The notes under the pieces are model-generated. The model was not told the DNA's origin and searched no databases. It saw nothing but the letters and a program-made list of their open reading frames with translations. A program made the position numbers and the translations under genes. This document shows, in pieces, positions 1-12,644 of a stretch of 64,000 bases of DNA (positions are counted from its first letter, which is position 1; every line of letters starts with the position of its first letter). The stretch is from positions 22,415,760 through 22,479,759 of the forward strand of contig CM026557.1 of assembly GCA_015143295.1 (NCBI GenBank), in the 5' to 3' direction. This DNA is from Tetracentron sinense (taxonomy: Eukaryota > Streptophyta > Magnoliopsida > Trochodendrales > Trochodendraceae).

Positions 1-1233
1 AAAAACTCTCATTTGAGATTTCCAATAAGCATAATTACTCTCATCAAACAAGGGAGGACGAGCGATGGAACTACCCTATTTAATTGAAGACATACTTAAG
101 GATATATGAACAAGATCACACTAAAGTAGTTAACTTTATTAGTGAACCCGCTCTGATACCAATTGAAATGACCCCTTTTATGTATCAATAAGACCAAGGG
201 GGGGGGGGGGGGTGAATAGGTTTTCTAAGGCTTGTCTACCAATTTTAATTTTATTAATTAAAGTTATGGAAAAGGTAAACAAAGAATCGTGGCACACAAA
301 CCACAACACCAAGATTTTTACGTGGAAAACCCTCTCAGAAAAAACCACGGGACCTCATCCAGATGAAAGAAATTTAACGAAGAGCAAAAACAAAAGATAC
401 TTACAGACTCGAACTGTACCCAACCAAACTCGACACAACGATCATCGGTAACCTGTCCTCAATGCCTAAATAAGCAATCACGCGCTCGCAAGCCAACATA
501 ATCAACTAGCAACTGATTGTGATTCTCTCAGAACTCCGCAACAACAATCTCTTGATCGATCTCTGCCTAGCCGACTCCAGATTTCTCCGACCACAATAAC
601 CACGATCCGCTACGGGGACCGATCTCCTTATTCGAAGGCTTTGACACGTGCCAACCAAGTTTATACTAACGTAGGAGTTTGAGGGCTTTAATTTAGTTTA
701 AAGAAGGACATAGAGTGATCTCAAGAACAATGAGAATCAAACAACGCAAGTCAAAAGATATTTAAATGGAAACTTGTACTCTAGTCTAGAACATGAGAGA
801 GAGCTCAAAGGGATACATCATCCACAATGTGGAAACCCTAGAATAATTTTAGGAGCTTCTTTTCTCAGTCTCAAAAGCCCTAAATCATAATAGGGGACAA
901 TAATATATAGGCAAACCAAAAAAGGCAAAAGAAAACCCTCTAAAAACTGTTTTCCCACAAGGTGGTTCGAACGCCCAAAGGGGCAGTTTGAACCACCCCA
1001 TAACCCGAGTTACTAGAATTTTTCCCTATACATTTTTGGCTCCGTGGTTCGAACGCCCATACCATGGTTCAAACCACCAGCATGAAATTTGCCCAATAAC
1101 TTATTTTTAACTTCCTTGGTTTGTTTCTAATCACCTAGGGTTCATTGGACATTGTCTAAGTCAATTCCTCTTAGGGTAGATGTCATATAAGTCACTTACC
1201 ACTCCTAGGCACAATTGCGGCACATGAACAACA
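1..1233 (-). mobile_element. Ty1/Copia retrotransposon, 5' end (gag start, PBS, LTR)
   Basis: Fossil Copia element reading leftward off the window edge. Seen: on the minus strand from 93 to 1 a gag start with the Copia N-terminal signature (RPPLFD followed by NYAYWK). Behind it at 150-161 is the complement of a primer-binding site for initiator Met tRNA (TGGTATCAGAGC on the minus strand). The LTR runs about 164-1233 on the plus strand as TG...CA and includes a C-run (minus strand) followed by a conserved-looking LTR end. The LTR end at 1233 was placed from the TG/CA rule only, since the partner LTR is outside the window. The gag start looks broken. Family: Copia, lineage not resolved. A TATA-like stretch (minus strand) lies near 900-909. 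Confidence 0.72.
164..1233 (-). repeat. Copia LTR
   Basis: About 1.07 kb long terminal repeat of the left-edge Copia element. Two hairpin-forming words lie at 961-997 and 1044-1078. Each has a GGTTCGAAC half and a GTTTGAACC or GGTTCAAACC half. They sit 50-180 bp upstream (in LTR orientation) of a TATA-like stretch at 900-909. The outer boundary is inferred, not confirmed by a second copy. Confidence 0.6.
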
Positions 1234-2640
1234 ATTTTTTCTTCGTCAATTTTAGTGCTTAAAGCTTCTTGGACTAAGACACCCTTTAACCATGGTTTTT
1301 CTTACGGAATTAGCCAATCCAAAACTGGACTTTACAAGAAGACTGGATTCCAATCTGAGAAGGAAAACTACCCGATCGACTGGGCACAACCAAGGGAAGA
1401 AACCATCTCTCCATCCTATGACAATGAAAGTAGTAGAATAGGAAGGACTTCAACAACAAGGGAACGAAGAGATGAGTCAAAAGGTTCGAGCACTTAGAAG
1501 AATTTCTGAAGCCCCCTCCTCGCCTTTTGTAGACATTTGAATAGTGGCAATAGACCTAAGGCCTCCTCAATCAAACCATATGTCCCATCTATTGGGGACA
1601 TGATCGTCATATGGCAGGAATTGAAGTGCCAAATCTCGCATTGTTTCCCAGCAATCATGAAGCTTGTGATAGTGCATGGAATACAAAGTCCTATACATAC
1701 GAACGAACGCATTTATTCCTCAAGCGTTGCCAGCTGGAAATCGCATGAGAAATTCTCTAGCTTCTCAGAGCCTCAAGCAAACCTTAGGCCCTGAGAAGAG
1801 GGGCTTTTGTAAGGGGAGAAATCGATAATTATACACAATGATAGCTGGAAGCACCAACAACGCAACAGATCAAGAACACCCCGACCTGATAGTCAAATTT
1901 GGCCTGAATGCCACACGTCCGATCCGAGGTGAAGCTCTGGAGAACTTAGGCAAAATCCTCTTAATCTCCGAGCCACCATGCGAAAGACCCAGTCAAATCG
2001 AATCTCAAAGATCTCGCATAAAATCACGATACTCTCCTGTTGAACAAGGGATTATTTACTCTACAATCTTGACTGTGTAGGCGAACTGGTAAGGTAAGAT
2101 TCTTGTATGATTGGAGGATTCAAATATGAAGATTCCTATTCCCTTGAGGAGTTCAAAAGGAAAGAAAACTAGCTAACCCTAAGGGCCTCACTACAAATAT
2201 AGACGATAAAAACAGAGAAGAGGATCCTTGGTTGATTGATTCTCCCCGAACACAACCCCACTCGGAACCCTAATTCTCTTATGCAATTTTAATCTCATTA
2301 TTCTACTTTCTAACCCCCTTCATCCAAAAACCTAGCACTGACTTAATTTTCAGAGCATCCTTGCAATTCGGAGGACTGTCACACCCCGAAAAGAAACAGT
2401 TGTAGCCAAACAAGAGTAGACCAGTTATCCCAAAGGTATCATATTAGTTTCCCCCACAAATAGAACAAGTAGAATTTTGAGCTCTTCAAAATTCAATTAA
2501 GTGGTTTTCAATTCTATATAATTTAGTTCTTTAATTCAATTCCAATTCCACATATCTAAACGCACTAAATTCTCACTAAAGCTATAACCCTTTAGTAAAC
2601 TGTTTTACTGGTCTTAGCTATGTTTATACGTTGCATAAAG
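1234..2640. other. Unassigned repeat-like sequence, possibly an old Ty3 LTR fragment
   Basis: No gene recognised. Short open frames (for example 1537-1794 and 1838-2080, plus strand) show no family motif. The stretch 2190-2390 has a TATA-like CTACAAATATAG followed by a C-rich leader and a CTGACTTAA word, as seen in R/U5 of some Tat-group LTRs. A plus-strand LTR fragment is therefore possible but unproven. Confidence 0.25.
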
Positions 2641-2689
2641 AAAGGTATTTTAGTCATTTTAAATTATATCTACTAGTTGGCACGTGCAA

Positions 2690-2875
2690 GAAAATAAATC
2701 CCTAAGATTAAAAATTCTTAATCCTAAGGTTAATATTTTTTTTCTTCTATAAAGTAAGGTTAGATTGTTGAATCTTAAGTATTAATGAATCTTCACCACA
2801 TTTAATAGCGGTTAAAAGGGACACATGTTGACCGGCAGGTGTGATTGAATTCTCCCCAAGTTCAATCATGATTAA
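2690..2875. repeat. Member of a dispersed fold-back MITE family
   Basis: Carries the family core also seen at about 7838-7965, 47650-47800, 50125-50235, 54432-54655, 55855-55975 and 60770-60945: TTAACC-type words, then TTAATAG.GGTTAAAAGG, then CACATGTTGACC. The complete copy at 54432-54655 shows that the family is an inverted repeat. Here mainly one arm is recognisable. Confidence 0.45.
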
Positions 2876-2894
2876 GTGTGATCCGATCTCTGTT

Positions 2895-3730
2895 TTAGGT
2901 ATAGAAACTTGAGGGACATGTTGGAAGCAAAAAATGACATATAAGCATTTTGGAAAGTTTAAAATTTTATAGGAACTTGAGGGGTATTTTGGAGATAAAA
3001 AACTTGAGGGGACTCATGGAATAGTATAAAAATTTAAGGGCATTTCGGGTATAATAACTTGAGGAGCATTTTGGGTACACATTTTCCTTAAGTTGAATAA
3101 TAGTATAAAATATTATAGAAATTTGATGGACATTTTGGGGATAAAAAACATGAAGATTTAGATATAAAAAACATTTCATTAGATACCCTTTAGATGAGGA
3201 CATGTAAGGAAATATATTGAGAGACATTTTGGGAACAAAGAAACTTGAGTGGTATTTTAGGGAAAAATTGATGGACATATTAATTAATAGTTTAAAATAT
3301 TATAGAAACTCAAGGGGTCACATAGAAAAATATAGGAACTTGAGGGGCGTTTTAGGTATAGAAACTTGAGGGGAATGTTGGGAACAACAAAAGACATATG
3401 GGTATTTTGAAAAGTATAAATTATTATAGAAACTTGAGTGGCATATTGAGAACAATAAAAAATGGGACATTTTGGGAAGTATAAAAATAACATAAAAAAT
3501 TGAGGGCATTTTAGGAATAAAAAAGAATACAAAAACTTGGAAGGGTCCTATAGAAACTTGCGGAGCATGTTGAGAACAACAAAAGACATGAGCATTTTTA
3601 AGAAGTATAAAATATTATAAAAACTTGAGGGGCATTTTAAGAAAAAAAACTTAATGGGCCCATAGAATAGTATAGAAACTCAAAGACATTTTGGGTATAA
3701 CGAATTGGGGGTTATTTTGAGTACAGATGT
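2895..3730. repeat. Degenerate minisatellite (GAAACTTGAGGGGCATTTTGGG units)
   Basis: About 0.83 kb of degenerate tandem sequence. The core AACTTGAGGGGCATTTTGGG recurs more than ten times (near 2905, 2971, 3057, 3119, 3241, 3331, 3362, 3429, 3555, 3630). The units are separated by short A-rich linkers, several containing AGTATAAAATATTATAG. Spacing is irregular (about 25-75 bp). Open frames on the minus strand here are produced by the repeat and are not genes. Confidence 0.8.
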
Positions 3731-3773
3731 AAATGAAGATATGTACGGAAATATACCAAAGACTGAGAACAAG

Positions 3774-4064
3774 CCTTAGATTCACTCTAGCGAAGCCAGA
3801 AAGATTCATCTCAGGCAACCACAAAATAGTGGTCATGTGGCGGAGAAGTCATCATGATGTCCCCATGATTTTGACTTCTCCACACAGCATGTGACACATG
3901 GTGATAAAGTGTTGAGATAAAAGGGGAGAGACATCAAGCGGGGAGAAGTCAAAATCATGGGGAGAAAATGAAATGACTTCTCCCCTTTTTATCACCACAT
4001 GTCCCCTATTTTATGGTTGCTCGAGACCACCTTTCTGGCTTTGCCAGAGAGAATTCGAGACCTG
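3774..4064. mobile_element. Fold-back (long inverted repeat) element, copy A
   Basis: Near-palindromic element. The left arm contains CGAAGCCAGAAAG, GGCAACCACAAAATAG and GGAGAAGTCA. The right arm contains their complements (TGACTTCTCC, CTATTTTATGGTTGC, CTTTCTGGCTTTGCC). The middle again pairs ATGATTTTGACTTCTCC with GGGGAGAAGTCAAAATCAT. A second copy at 43579-44036 shares the same order of words. No coding capacity, so it is non-autonomous. I could not fix a target-site duplication. Confidence 0.7.
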
Positions 4065-5470
4065 AAGAACATATTTGGTTAGATGGCCCTAGCATATTCT
4101 CAGTAGAAAAAAAAGAACCACACCAGTGGCCTTTTCCAATCCCTACACCTGTAGGGTCATTAACGTTGTGTTTGGATAAATTTCTGGACTGACTTGACTT
4201 TTTTCTTTATGAAATTTAGGAATTGTAAGAAATTTCATTTAGTTTGTTGTTCATTTTTATTTTTTGCAGAAACCAAAAGTGCATAGAAGTCCAAATTTTG
4301 ATTTTTAAGGGAAGTTGACTGGGGTTACTTCCACTGAAAGGGAAAGTTTCAGCTTTTGAGGAAAGTCACCACACTCTCATTGACTCACATTTTGTGAAGA
4401 ATGAAGTTAAAAGGTCACTTTTACGAGAAGTTTAACTAAAGAAGGCCTAAGTATAAAATTGAGAAGTTAGATACTTCCATCTAACCGTATTACCTTGGGT
4501 TCAATCTCGACAGGTTAAGAAAACATTTTTTCATAAGAAGAAGTTATATTTTCAATTGGTTCAACATGTAGCAATCAAAAGTAGAAACATATACTGCTAC
4601 CACAATGAGAGTTTGGAAATTTCCATTTGGGGCTAACATTTCTTTCTAGGAAAACGCTGTTACAAGTTAATATAGCATAGCACGTTAATTAAATGCAATC
4701 ACATGCATCTAGCGGCATACATCCATCCAAGCATGGTTTTTAATTTTGGCAAAATCCTTATTATTTTGGGCTTCACTATTTTAGCCGAAATTTGAGAATT
4801 TTGATTGAAATATTGATGGTTTAGTTTTTAAATTTTATTTAAATAAAAATATTGATATTTACCTAAGTATACCAAATTTTTTGATATATTTGTCGACATG
4901 GCGGTTTCGGTCCCTCCTTCAAAATCGATATCCTTAATATTTCGAGCTGCACAATTTTAGGTAACATCTCAAAATTTTAGATTTTCATGAAAATAATGCG
5001 GGTTTATTTTTTTAATTAGATTTTAATAAAAAATATTTATATTTATCAAAATATATCGAAATCTTTGATATATTTGTCCAAATTTCATAATTTTTTGAAC
5101 ATTTAAGGTTTTTTTAAAAAATATAATAATAATATATTTGTTATTAGATTGTAAATTTAATTAGATATTTATTTATTATTATTATAATATTATGAACTTT
5201 TTTTTGGTACTAGTAACCTATACAAACTAGTAAGCTTAAATATTAAATACTTGATAAGTATTATTATTTAATTTTCTAAAGCAAATCTTTATTTTTTAAT
5301 CTAAAATATTATGTTTATAATACACAAGTTCGGGTTCACGGTTCGCTTGGGGTAGGATGTGGATGTGGTAATTCGTTTCTCAGTTCACTTAAGTTCTTTA
5401 GTTTGGTTTGCTAACTTGGTTCACTTATATATATGTAACCATTTACCGTCATCATATATCTCTCAAGTTT

Positions 5471-5475
<5 letters not shown>
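4065..5475. other. AT-rich intergenic DNA, no gene seen
   Basis: No open frame with recognisable motifs. 4740-5100 contains two related AT-rich stretches (repeated words such as ATTTTAG.CGAAAT and ATATTTGTCGACATGG or ATATTTGTCCAAATTTC), suggesting an old local duplication. Confidence 0.4.

Positions 5476-5527
<52 letters not shown>
5476..5527. repeat. (TA)n microsatellite
   Basis: About 26 TA units without interruption after TTATAA. The open frame across it (5359-5550) is a by-product of the repeat. Confidence 0.95.
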
Positions 5528-5529
<2 letters not shown>

Positions 5530-5710
5530 TTTAAGCATGTAAATAAATAAATTGTAAATACTTATTTTTTTAAGAACATGAAAAATATTTTTCTATAAGC
5601 GGTTGGCGAATCCAAAAGAAAAATTCACTGAACCCGACCTATTTGGTACGATTATGGGGTTTGCTAGTTTCACGAACTATATTGCAAACCAATTCCCGAT
5701 TTGGTATTAC

Positions 5711-6190
5711 TAGGGCTGTAAACGGAGCGGATATTAGTATATACGAATTTGTATCCAATTATATATCCGGATATCTGAATCCGAATAAATATCCGGCGGA
5801 TGGTGAAATATGATATCCGTATCCGACTCCGATTAAAATATCCGGATTTTGATAATATCCGAATTTTCCGATTAATTTTTTTAAAATTTTAAAAATATAA
5901 ATTAATATTTAAAAAATGTAAAAATATATAAATTTTTATTTAAAAAACATATTTTAAATGTTATATTAATTTTATAAATTCAAAATATATTATATATATA
6001 TATATTATATAATCGGACGAATATTTATCGGATCATATATAACAGTATCCGAATTTGTATCCAATTATAGATGGATAGTATTTTACTATCTGAATCCTCT
6101 CTGCCGGATACATATCCGGATAATTATCCGACTAAATGGATTCAGATACAAATCAGATACGGATAATATCCGCATCCGTTTACAGTCTTA
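5711..6190. mobile_element. hAT-type MITE with 8-bp target-site duplication
   Basis: 480-bp AT-rich element with terminal inverted repeats. The left end is TAGGGCTGTAAACGGAGCGG. The right end, read in complement, is TAAGACTGTAAACGGATGCGG. It is flanked by GGTATTAC (5703-5710) and GGTTTTAC (6191-6198), an 8-bp duplication with one mismatch, the length made by hAT transposases. The interior repeats the words ATATCCGGATAT and ATCCG near both ends. No coding capacity. Confidence 0.85.
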
Positions 6191-6198
6191 GGTTTTAC

Positions 6199-7436
6199 TC
6201 AGTGAATCGAGTAACCCTTATTTAAACTAACCTAGCTAATTAATTAATAATTAGATAAGTGACTTGTATTTAATAATTTTATGTAAATATATTAGAATAA
6301 AATATATAATAATAATATTTATTATTATCATAGGTTGATTTATTCTGGAAAAATTCAAAATTTTGATACCCAAAATTCATGAAATTTCAGAATATTTCAA
6401 GAGAATAAAGTATTTAATAAAATTCATAAATATTAGCTTTCTGAGTTGTAACTGAAGGTGTGAAGCCCTTGACGTGTCAATTCAAAGAACACACTTTTCC
6501 TTTGTGAAAAGGGATGGTAATAAGATGGTTCATTCTCTAGCATAATATGCTCACAATATGGCAGGAAGAATCACTTGATTTTATTATGTAACATTTTTCT
6601 ATTTAATGATCTTAAAAGGAATTCACAAATTTGGCCAAAATTTTCAACGTTTTGGTTTCGGTTGGTCTAAACTCTAAATTGGCAAATTTTTAACCATTTC
6701 AAACATTAATTGCATCCAAATCCTACCATGTGTTTTTTTTGGGTCAAGTCCTACCATGTTAACTTTCTACCTAGTCTATCATATCCTTAGACAGACGTAT
6801 CCCAAGTCGGCTCTGAAAAAACAGAACTCAAGCAGCTTGCTCCAACCTGACCAGCGTCGGTGAGGTAAAAGTACAACTACAACTACAACCTCTAGTCGAA
6901 CACCTACGCAGAAAAGCAGGCAGTTCGGTGGGGTCTGTCTGCCTTTATGCTAACACCACTACATGGTGGCATGCCCAATTCTGTCGGTGGCACTGAGAAT
7001 CAGTTTTTCTATTTCTACGGACCACCGGTGCAGGGATAAGATTTCGTCTGGCCGTTGTCATACGAAAACCGTACAATATAATCTTAATATTTAGAAAAAA
7101 ATTAAATAAACTTTAACCAAAAGAGTTAATATTTTTTAACTAGAATTAAAATAACAGTTAAAGGTTCTCAGTGAGTGGGGCCAGACGGTTTTTGTGTGGC
7201 CAGAAATATACCAAATCCGATCCCTCGCGTGCAAGAAGAAAAGATACGGGAAAAAAACGCTTATTTAATTATTCTCCCTCTGTGGCAAGGAATTAATGGA
7301 AGAAGAAGATAAAATATGGATATTTTGTCGGCAAATAGATGTTCGGAAACAACATTGCATTAGTCGAATCTTCTACTTCTCTACATAGGACACCCCGCGT
7401 CTCCTCGTCTATAAATATTAGACTGATTAGCCATTA
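6199..7436. other. Intergenic DNA, no gene seen
   Basis: AT-rich to about 6720. 6730-7080 is of more even composition (GC-richer words such as GGTGGGGTCTGTCTGCC), but I find no coding signature and no repeat partner in the window. Confidence 0.35.
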
Positions 7437-7794
7437 GAGCATTCCTAACAGTTATTTTGGTGAGCCAAAGTATTAAAAAATGCTTTAAAAGGTCTCTACC
7501 AGCTGTTCAAAATAATTATTTTGGCTTGGTGAATGTATAGTACTCATCAAATTTGGTAAGTATTGTACATTCACCAAAGTTAAATATTTCTCTCCCTTCC
7601 TTTATTGTGGTCCCACACAAATAATAAAATAAAGGTTTCTCTTTTCATTCGTACAATTGTGGTCCCACACAAATAATAAAATAATGTGAGTGTTGACTAT
7701 TTTGATGAGGTTGCTGAGACTGTTTTAAAAAAATGAATAGCCAAAATAGGAAAAATGAGTTTTGACTATTTTGGTGAGGCTGGTTGGAATGCTC
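7437..7794. mobile_element. MITE with GAGCATTCC ends
   Basis: 358-bp element. The left end is GAGCATTCCTAACAG..TTTTGGTGAG. The right end in complement is GAGCATTCCAACCAGCCTCA. The interior holds a tandem duplication of TTGTGGTCCCACACAAATAA (near 7606 and 7658). The flanks are AT-rich and no clean target duplication is visible. GAGCATTCC-type ends are common among plant MITEs. Superfamily left open. Confidence 0.65.
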
Positions 7795-8310
7795 ATATAT
7801 AATATATATTTATATATATAATAACTTCTTTGTCATGTGCCCCTTTTAACACCACCTAATGGTGGTTAAGATCACTTGCTTCTCTATGGTTCATCCATCT
7901 AACATTGATTTGATTAAACTTAATTATAGTTAAGAAGGAGAAAAATGACACATGGTGGTGTGTAGAGGCATGTGTGCAAGGAATCACACCCCTTATATAT
8001 ATATAATATTATAAGGTAATAAGATTAAGATATCCTTATATGTAAGAACAGAGCTCTGATTCAAGGCTTAAAATTAGGCGAAACTCCCCTTTTTAATAGG
8101 ACTAACCCATAGTTAACTTCCCAACCACTGATTAACCCCATCCAACCTCTCAGCCTATCCATCTATTAACAAGGCTACAAGAGTACTGCAGACTTCATAA
8201 ACCCTCAAGTCATGCCTTCGAACCTAGAAACTATTAACCACTTGATACCTCCTCAAATAGAGTCCGTTTTGTGTGAGCAACCCTCAACAAGTTAAAGCAC
8301 AAATTATAAG
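7795..8310. other. Short AT-rich repeats, no gene seen
   Basis: 7838-7965 carries words of the dispersed fold-back family (GTGGTTAAGAT..., ACTTAATTATAGTTAAGAAG, ACACATGGTGGTG). The remainder to 8310 has no recognisable feature. Confidence 0.35.
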
Positions 8311-11247
8311 TGTGAGCACGGGATTTCACTCCCTAGGAAAGTCTCACGAGATTGTTTAAGAGTCGCCACTTATTCGTTCAGAAATGATAAGTTTCCGGAA
8401 AAGTTGGATAAAGACTTAGTTTACGATCAAAGATCGAGGTAAGAGGTTTGGTTGAGTTCGGGGAAGGGGTTAGGCACCCCGACACTTCCACACATGGTGA
8501 TTCCCTACTTGCTAGGTTTAAGCCAAAATTAGTCTCAATGTTAATCAAATGCCTAAGTTTTTAAGTTAATATTAACCGGAAAAAAGTAAAAGCTAACTAG
8601 GGTCGAACCCGTGTTGGGTTGCCTACGTACTCACATTGGGTGAGATCAGACCGAGCGTAGTTCTAGTACTTGAGCCCGTGCTAAGGCAATGGGATGTGTG
8701 TGTGTGCACCAAAAGGTAGCAAATAGGCCTAATCCGGTAAATTAGGATTTTGCTTGACCGAGATTGGTAAATGTGCAAAGTGTGGGCCCAGTAGGCCGAG
8801 GGGTAGTCCGGTAGACTAGGGTTAGGCCCGGTAGGCTAAGGATGAAGCCCGGAGGCTGAGGGAGTGTGTTAACTCGGGGTTAGGGTTGCTAACTGGAGTT
8901 TAAAAGTGAGTTAACCATGGTTAAAAAGTCCACGAATGCAAGTTTTTGGTCTTTTATATTTTTCTGAATTTTTAGGGATTTTTTCAAATTTTTATGGGAT
9001 TAAGTGGTACTTAGCCATGGTTAAAAGTTAACTGTATGCCACTTTAACCATGGTTAAGGGTCCTGATAGTCAAAAGTGGGCCCAAAGGGTATGACAGGAC
9101 CTAGAATGGCCTCCTACCAGGTTTGGGCCCTGCACAAAGCTCAAATTCAAAAAATTACAGAATGGAGGTAATCGGATTACCTTAATTTCTGTAAATTTTT
9201 AACCATAGTTTGTGAGGGTTTAACTAGGGTTAGGGATCAACCCTGGAAAAAATAAACATAAGTATAGAAAGCTTGGAGTGCCAAGAGTCCAGTGAGCTTG
9301 GTTTCAGGCCAAGAGGACCTCGAGTGTGTTCCCAAAGTCAGCAAAACTAAGTCTCAGTATTGGCGGTAATCCCATTACCACCAATATGCAAACTTCATTT
9401 TTTTTGATCTGTCGGTAATGAGATTACCGACAACTTGTACAGTGAGTTAACCAAAGATTTGGGGTCTTGCTAACCATGGTTAGGCTTGGCCCCTGAGTCT
9501 GAAACTTTGCAGAGAGGTAGAGGGATGCAAGGGTTCCCATAGGGGCCCAAAGCCACTATTTGAAAATGTCAAGGTGTCGATAATCAGACTGTCGACAGTC
9601 TGATAACCTAGGTTTAAGGCCACGTGAACCATGGTTAATCTCAAGGTCAGGGGCTAAGATTTTACAGGGTGATAGCCAAGGGTCTGAGGTACCTAACTAT
9701 GACCTTGGAACTAACCAGGGCCTGAGTTAACTACAGTTAAACACGAGTTACAGGGTCAGGTCAAAGAATGTCGGTAGTTATATTACCGGCATTAAGGATT
9801 TTGCCCAGAAATTGAAATTTCCCCTACGGGGGTGCATGAAGTCTAGGGGTTCCTTCATTGTAAGAGGGACCCCCAGACCCTACGGGGAATAACCAAGCCA
9901 AGGTGGGTGGACTGAGACCGTATATACGCCTCATGATACCCCCCACACCAATGAGGAAGGTGGGGAAGTCCCTATCCTTGGCTGGTCTGCTACAAGAACA
10001 TTACGAAATGAAGAATGGGACCCCTGGATCAGGACCAGGGGTCCCTTACAATAGCAAAGTAGAGAGAGCTAGGAGAGGAGTGTCTATTACCCTTGATGGA
10101 CTGCTACCGCGACGATGCAGTGGTGGTGGCAGCTAGAGTAGCCTAAGACAGGCCTGGCAAAGACCCTGGAGGCCTAAAGGGACTGCCTAAGGCTGTTGTA
10201 AAGTTCTAAGGTTAGTGAGGCTAGGTTGGCCAAGGGTGGACAACACCATCTTCCGATTTTTTTTTGGAGGGCAATGGTGGTGAAAGGTGGTGGTGCTACA
10301 CGGTGGAGCAAGGGTGAGGCTCAGGGATGACTTAGGAGGCTGGTGAGCTTTTGGTAAAAGTGCAGGGCCTAGGGGAATGAAAGCTTGAGGTTGAGGATGG
10401 GTTAATGGAGCTCGAACAGGGTTTGGACGTGAAGAAAGGGCCTCCTGAACTGTGGAGGGTGGTGGTGGTTTTATAGAGGAGAAGGGGAGAGGCCAGGGGA
10501 TATTTCAGGCATTCAGAGGATCGAATGGGACCAATAGGGGAGGACCCAAGGTGCCTAGGTGGCTGCAGGTGGAGCCTGATACGCGATCTCAAAAAATCCA
10601 AGAATGGCGGTAATCGAATTACTGCCACCCAAAACAAAGGCAAAATGGGGGTATTCGATTACCGACACTCTGGGGTTTTTGCTATTACGGGCCAGGCTCT
10701 CGCACACTTGGGCCAAAGGGATAAGAATTGCTACTTTGGGGTGTTTCCAGGCCTATTATTCGAATTGGTGGGTTATGGGCCCCACCCTAGTGGACCCCTA
10801 GGGTTGGTGGGCCCAAGTTGGGGCCCACCAAGGCCTAGGCTAGTGGGTTTTTCAAGTTTTTGGATTGTAAACGAGCTTTGAGCCCGTGAGGGCTTGAACC
10901 TAGGTTTGGCTAGGGTTTAGGCTAGGGCTAGGGCATGTCTAGGGTTAGTCCTAGGGTTTAGCTAGGGCTTACCTAGGGTTTAGAGTAATTCTAAGGGTAA
11001 TGGGCCATGAGCCCAAAGGGTTTGGTTCTAAGGTTTTTGGTGGTTCTAGGGCTTGCCTAAGGATTTTTGGGCTCTCCTAGGGCTAGCTTGGGTTAGTCTA
11101 GGGCTTAGGGTAATGAGCTTTTGAGCTCGGATGATTGTCCTAAGGTTTTTAGGGTTTAGGGCCTAACTAGGGTTTGGCTAGGGTGAGTCCTACGATTTCT
11201 ACTGGGGAGAGTTGAGGTTCACAGGGTGTAAAAATTGGGTACTTACA
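8311..11247 (-). repeat. Tat-group LTR, 2.9 kb
   Basis: TGTGAGCACG...GGGTACTTACA on the plus strand, followed at 11248 by the complement of a polypurine tract, which fixes that boundary. The sequence outside the low end is ATAAG (candidate 5-bp target site; the other side is not in the window). The LTR carries imperfect palindromes built on GGTAATC.GATTACC (near 9164, 9363, 9412, 9768, 10607, 10647) and GTTAACCATGGTTAA (near 8913, 9043, 9470). A TATA-like CTATAAAAC (minus) lies at 10468-10480. The part 10880-11190 is rich in CTAGGGTTTA words. Confidence 0.78.
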
Positions 11248-11559
11248 GCTGCCCCTCTTTGCCGGAGAGTGCCGGAATGGCAATTGAGCGGCAAAGACTA
11301 GAATCATCATATTTTACACCGAGATGGATGAGTTGTATGCATGCTGTGCATATGGTTAGTGCCGTGAAGACTACTGTTAGGGGATAGTGAGTAGCTGGGT
11401 ATGAGAGGTAGATGCAGGGATGGCACGACTTATAGGCGTTGGCTGAAAAGGTGTCGCTCGGAAGTGGCGAGGGGATTTGATCGAAACGGTGTTACCCGGA
11501 GGATATTAACCGAGTCAGTCGGAAAACACACGGGGTTTCAGGAACACACGGGTTATTGA

Positions 11560-11885
11560 GAACACCTGGAGTGTTGGACATGCGAGGTGTCGGCATATTG
11601 ACTCGGCATTAAATGGAGACCTGGGATGTCAATGACATACGAGGTGTCAAAAGAGAGGACATGTAGTGAGTGTCGGCGGGTTGACAAGATGTGTTTTGTC
11701 AAAGGAGACTCGGATGTCGAAATCACACGGGGGTGTCTCTAAGGGTACATGCGGTGAGTGTCGACATGTCGACAAGATGTCTTTTCGTCGATGGAGACTC
11801 AGATGTTGGTGGACATGCAAGGCGTCGGCATATTGACTCGGCATCAATGGAGACCTGGGCTATCAAAGACACATGAGGATGTTGA
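11560..11885. repeat. Tandem array in the Tat 3' untranslated region
   Basis: Repeated blocks of the form GACATGC.AGG.GTC, GGCATATTGACTCGGCAT, ATGGAGAC and GTGAGTGTCG.C..GTTGACAAGATGT. Two related sub-units alternate. The GGCATATTGACTCGGCAT word occurs near 11591 and 11825, so the higher-order period is about 235 bp. Lies between the integrase end and the LTR of the Tat element. Confidence 0.65.
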
Positions 11886-12644
11886 GAGGTGTACACTGTC
11901 AAGGTACAAGATGTTCAAAGTTTTGAGGCAAATGATGCCGAGTTGACTTTGGTATGGCTGAGTGGCTTTGGAGTTTGATCATGTTAGATGATGCTGAATT
12001 GTTGGTCATGCAGGGTATGACATTATGCAAGTGGTATCATGCGAGGGATAAAGGCGAGGATGCCTTCCCATGACTCCGCTGATTGCCGCTTGCTAGGGAG
12101 GCGCGGAAGCTGCTTCTTCTGCTTGTCTTGCCGGGATTGCTTGGTCCAAGTTGGTTCAAACAGATTTTGAAACTGAAAGTTTGTTTTTGAAAACCTTTTT
12201 CAGAAAAAGTGTAGAAGACTTTTGTAAAAGATTTTCGATTTTGACAAAAGTATGCTTTGTTAGATTTCAGATTTACCAGTAAATTGCTTTAGTTCAGGTC
12301 TTTTAAATAGGTTCTAGGTTCCCTTTTACTCTCGGAGAGTAGAGTATGACTCAGAGCAGAATGCTGCTGAGGATAGACGAGTTTGTCTAAATATTGTTGC
12401 AAACTTCTGGACTCTTGCCGGGGAAAATCTTTCTGTCAGGCTTCGGAAGTTGGCTAAACTCTTGCTGAGGTAGAGTAATGTTGAGAGTTATCGGAGGCTT
12501 CTGCTGAGGGATCCGCTGAGGATTGAAGACTGTTATGGCCTATTGTCGGGATCTGCTGGGGAGTAGGTCTCTGTTGTAGACTACTGACTGGGGAACTTGG
12601 GATTTCCAGTATGCTGTGAATTTCCTTATGTTTGCATGTATGCT

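Noticed and set aside
2967-3532. Several minus-strand frames rich in Pro/Leu/Phe/Ser
   Set aside because: Translation of the minisatellite, with the repeated PLKFL-type peptide following the DNA unit.
5359-5550. Hydrophobic 63-codon frame ending in (IY)n
   Set aside because: The (IY)n part is the TA microsatellite.
10332-10881. Open frames on both strands (103 and 118 codons)
   Set aside because: They lie wholly within the Tat LTR and overlap each other on opposite strands; no protein motif.
10880-11190. Interstitial telomere-like tract (many CTAGGGTTTA words)
   Set aside because: The words are irregular, not a TTTAGGG array, and lie inside a Tat LTR bounded by TG/CA and a purine tract.
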